8,283 nucleotides of DNA from the NCBI GenBank assembly GCA_002327885.1, contig DCUS01000070.1, forward strand, positions 1 through 8,283, in the 5' to 3' direction. The notes under the pieces are model-generated. The model searched no databases and was not told where the DNA came from. It worked only from the letters and a program-made list of their open reading frames with translations. The stretch's first letter is position 1, and each line of letters begins with the position of its first letter. Made by a program: the position numbers and the translations under genes. The stretch comes from Syntrophaceae bacterium UBA2208 (GTDB lineage Bacteria > Desulfobacterota > BSN033 > UBA1163). This document shows positions 6,956-8,283 of this stretch, piece after piece.

Positions 6956-7642
6956 TTATTTCTTCTCCTGAATCGAGACCAGCTCAACGTCGAAAACCAG
7001 GGTGGCATTGGGCCCGATCATGCCACCCGCCCCCCGCTCGCCATAGGCAAGATTCGAAGGAATAAAAAGCTGCCATTTTGCACCCTCTTCCATCAGCTGT
7101 AAGGCCTCGGTCCAGCCGGGGATCACGCCGGAGACCTGAAAGCTGACGGTCTGACCGCGCTTATAGGAGCTATCAAATTCAGTGCCATTGATCAGGGTCC
7201 CTCGATAATGCACCGTCACGGTATCGGTTGATTTAGGTTTCTTACCGCTTCCTGCCTTGATCACCTTATACTGCAAACCGCTCGGTAGGGTTTTGACCCC
7301 CTCCTTTTTCTTGTTCTCAGCAAGAAAAATCTCCCCATCTTTCTTATTTTGCTTGCCAACTTCCTCTTTCTTTGCCATCATTTCTTTCTGCAAGGCAGCC
7401 ATGGTTTCCTGAATTTCCTTTTCGGTCAATAAGGGTTTACCACTGGTTAGGGCGTCTTTCAACCCTTTGGCAAGAATATTCGGGTCAATATCAATCGACT
7501 GTTTTTTGAGATTATTCCCAATATCCATGCCGATGATATAACTCACCTTATCTTTTTGACTTTTCAGCACCAGTGTATCTTGGGCATTTGCCTGATTGAC
7601 TAAAAACAGAAACCCAAAAAGGGCAATCAGTTTTAACTTCAT
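6956..7642 (-). CDS. Periplasmic FKBP-type peptidyl-prolyl cis-trans isomerase (FkpA/Mip-like)
   Basis: Catalyses proline cis-trans isomerisation and probably acts as an envelope chaperone. A clear signal peptide (1-20, cleavage after Ala-Asn-Ala before Gln-Asp) sends it to the periplasm. Residues about 28-115 form the helical FKBP N-terminal dimerisation domain, beginning VSYIIGMDIGNNL, with a Lys/Glu-rich stretch at 85-115. The catalytic FKBP domain covers about 122-225, with the pocket residues in place: Tyr146 (VHYRG), Phe156-Asp157, Val173-Ile174, Trp177, Tyr200 (LAYGERG) and Phe217. The total of 228 residues matches the FkpA/Mip class. AAAGGAG lies five bases before the ATG, and a possible promoter lies just upstream. 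It stands apart from ftsE by 267 bp, so it is probably its own transcription unit. Confidence 0.93.
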   Translation of the reverse strand: MKLKLIALFGFLFLVNQANAQDTLVLKSQKDKVSYIIGMDIGNNLKKQSIDIDPNILAKGLKDALTSGKPLLTEKEIQETMAALQKEMMAKKEEVGKQNKKDGEIFLAENKKKEGVKTLPSGLQYKVIKAGSGKKPKSTDTVTVHYRGTLINGTEFDSSYKRGQTVSFQVSGVIPGWTEALQLMEEGAKWQLFIPSNLAYGERGAGGMIGPNATLVFDVELVSIQEKK

Positions 7643-7668
7643 TTAAACTCCTTTCTTCCCATTTATCT

Positions 7669-7706
7669 TTTATGGAAATGCAATGGTAATCATCTTAACT
7701 TAAGAT
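7669..7706 (-). promoter_or_regulatory. Candidate promoter of the FKBP gene with a 15-bp palindrome
   Basis: ATCTTAA-C-TTAAGAT (7692-7706) is a perfect 7-bp inverted repeat around one base. Its proximal half gives TTAAGA, a 4/6 match to a -35 box, with CATAAA (7674-7669, also 4/6) 18 bases further on. The transcript would start about 20 bases before the ATG and include the ribosome site. A regulator bound to the palindrome would cover the -35. Both matches are modest. Confidence 0.25.
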
Positions 7707-7729
7707 TCCCTTTTAGCGCCAACTTTTCT

Positions 7730-7861
7730 TCACTTCCCCACAAAGACCGGCTTTCTCTTCTCGAGAAAAGACTGTGCAGCCTCCCGATGATCCTGAGTTT
7801 CCGATAGGAGAGAAAGCTGAAAGGAGAATAGTAGTCTAACTTCTGGCAATCCTGCAAACCT
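7730..7861 (-). pseudogene. C-terminal remnant of a crotonase-family (enoyl-CoA hydratase) gene
   Basis: On the minus strand, a frame open from 7861 to the TGA at 7732-7730 ends in HREAAQSFLEKRKPVFVGK. The pattern SET-Q-D-x-x-E-A-x-x-x-F-L-E-K-R-K-P-V-F-x-G-K is the characteristic C-terminal helix and tail of crotonase-superfamily enzymes, which act on acyl-CoA thioesters. Recognisable similarity runs over roughly 33-38 residues, and a full family member has about 260. The frame is closed upstream by TAA at 7862-7864, and the DNA beyond encodes the YbaK-like protein in another frame, so the catalytic part is missing. No start codon or ribosome site serves it. The stump overlaps the last 26 bases of the ybaK-like gene. 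It marks an old deletion or recombination joint; an assembly chimera is the alternative. Confidence 0.75.
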
Positions 7862-8283
7862 TTACATCCAGCGCGTTGATTAAATCTTTAGGTGAAATAA
7901 AAATTTGGGAACCCCGTGCGCCGGCACTGATCGAGATAAATGGAAACTTCATCCCGCTTTCGTCTATAAAAGTTGGATAATGCTTTTTTGTGCCAATCGG
8001 TGAGACACCCCCTCGGATATATCCTGTAAGTTGTAGAATCTCTCTCACGTGGACCATTTCTACCTTTTTATTCCCGCTGGCCGTTGCAATGGCCTTTAAA
8101 TCAAGCTCCGCATGACCTGGGATACAGGTCATCAACACTCCTGTTTTGTCACCGCGAGCCACCAGTGTTTTAAATACCTGCTCCGGAGGTAGCCCCGTCT
8201 TCCTCGCCACGGTTTCTGCGCTGAGGTCTGACTCATCCACTTCGTATTCGATGAGTTGATAATCAATATTCAGACTATCCAGG
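7836..8283 (-). CDS. YbaK/EbsC-family aminoacyl-tRNA deacylase, 5' end cut by window
   Basis: Related to YbaK, which hydrolyses Cys-tRNA(Pro) made in error by prolyl-tRNA synthetase. The frame is open to the right edge: an upstream stretch reading LDSLNIDYQLIEYEVDE is typical of the family N-terminus, so the GTG at 8240 is internal and the real start lies a few codons outside. Visible family blocks in order: LSAETVARKTGLPPEQVFKTL with the conserved active-site Lys, GHAELDLKAIA, NKKVEMVHVREI, TGYIRGGVSPIG, then SAGARGSQIFISPKDL. The C-terminus (ALDVKVCRIARS) looks complete and the TAG at 7836 is a normal end. Which aminoacyl-tRNA it corrects cannot be told. Its 3' end overlaps the crotonase remnant in another frame. 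Confidence 0.9.
   Translation of the reverse strand, partial: LDSLNIDYQLIEYEVDESDLSAETVARKTGLPPEQVFKTLVARGDKTGVLMTCIPGHAELDLKAIATASGNKKVEMVHVREILQLTGYIRGGVSPIGTKKHYPTFIDESGMKFPFISISAGARGSQIFISPKDLINALDVKVCRIARS

Noticed and set aside
8238..8240. GTG as the start of the YbaK-like gene
   Set aside because: The frame stays open upstream and encodes residues typical of the family N-terminus up to the window edge.

Overview
The window looks like bacterial chromosome from a Gram-negative, probably a Desulfobacterota (former Deltaproteobacteria) or similar lineage. That placement is an inference from the ftsE-ftsX-envC-ctpA gene order, a periplasmic FkpA/Mip-type isomerase, and two kinds of palindromic intergenic repeat of the sort common in those genomes. 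I see no phage, transposase, CRISPR, tRNA or rRNA.

Layout. Two genes lie on the plus strand at the left: an AIR-synthase/HypE-like ATP-binding protein cut by the window edge, and a 12-helix MFS transporter. They are separated by an unusual inverted repeat whose arms are built of degenerate 8-bp units. The transporter converges on the minus-strand block, and a near-perfect 29-bp palindrome sits between the two stops.

The core is a minus-strand cluster, read ftsE -> ftsX -> envC -> ctpA (6685 down to 2389). FtsE (ATPase) and FtsX (four-helix membrane protein) form the divisome complex that activates cell-wall amidases through EnvC, a coiled-coil protein with a LytM domain that has lost its zinc ligands. 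CtpA, an S41 processing protease, is translated from a strong ribosome site overlapping the envC stop. ftsX, envC and ctpA are tightly packed. ftsE and ftsX are instead separated by 105 bp of GC-rich nested palindromes that could fold in alternative ways over the ftsX start. This FtsE also lacks the usual Q-loop glutamine and switch histidine.

Upstream on the same strand come a 267-bp gap (a perfect TATAAT box and traces of possible decayed coding sequence), a secreted FKBP-type peptidyl-prolyl isomerase, the last ~40 codons of an otherwise missing crotonase-family gene, and a YbaK/EbsC aminoacyl-tRNA deacylase that runs off the right edge.

No wholly new system is evident. The best leads are the ftsE-ftsX intergenic structure, the divergent FtsE motifs, the crotonase gene stump, and the 8-bp-periodic repeat.
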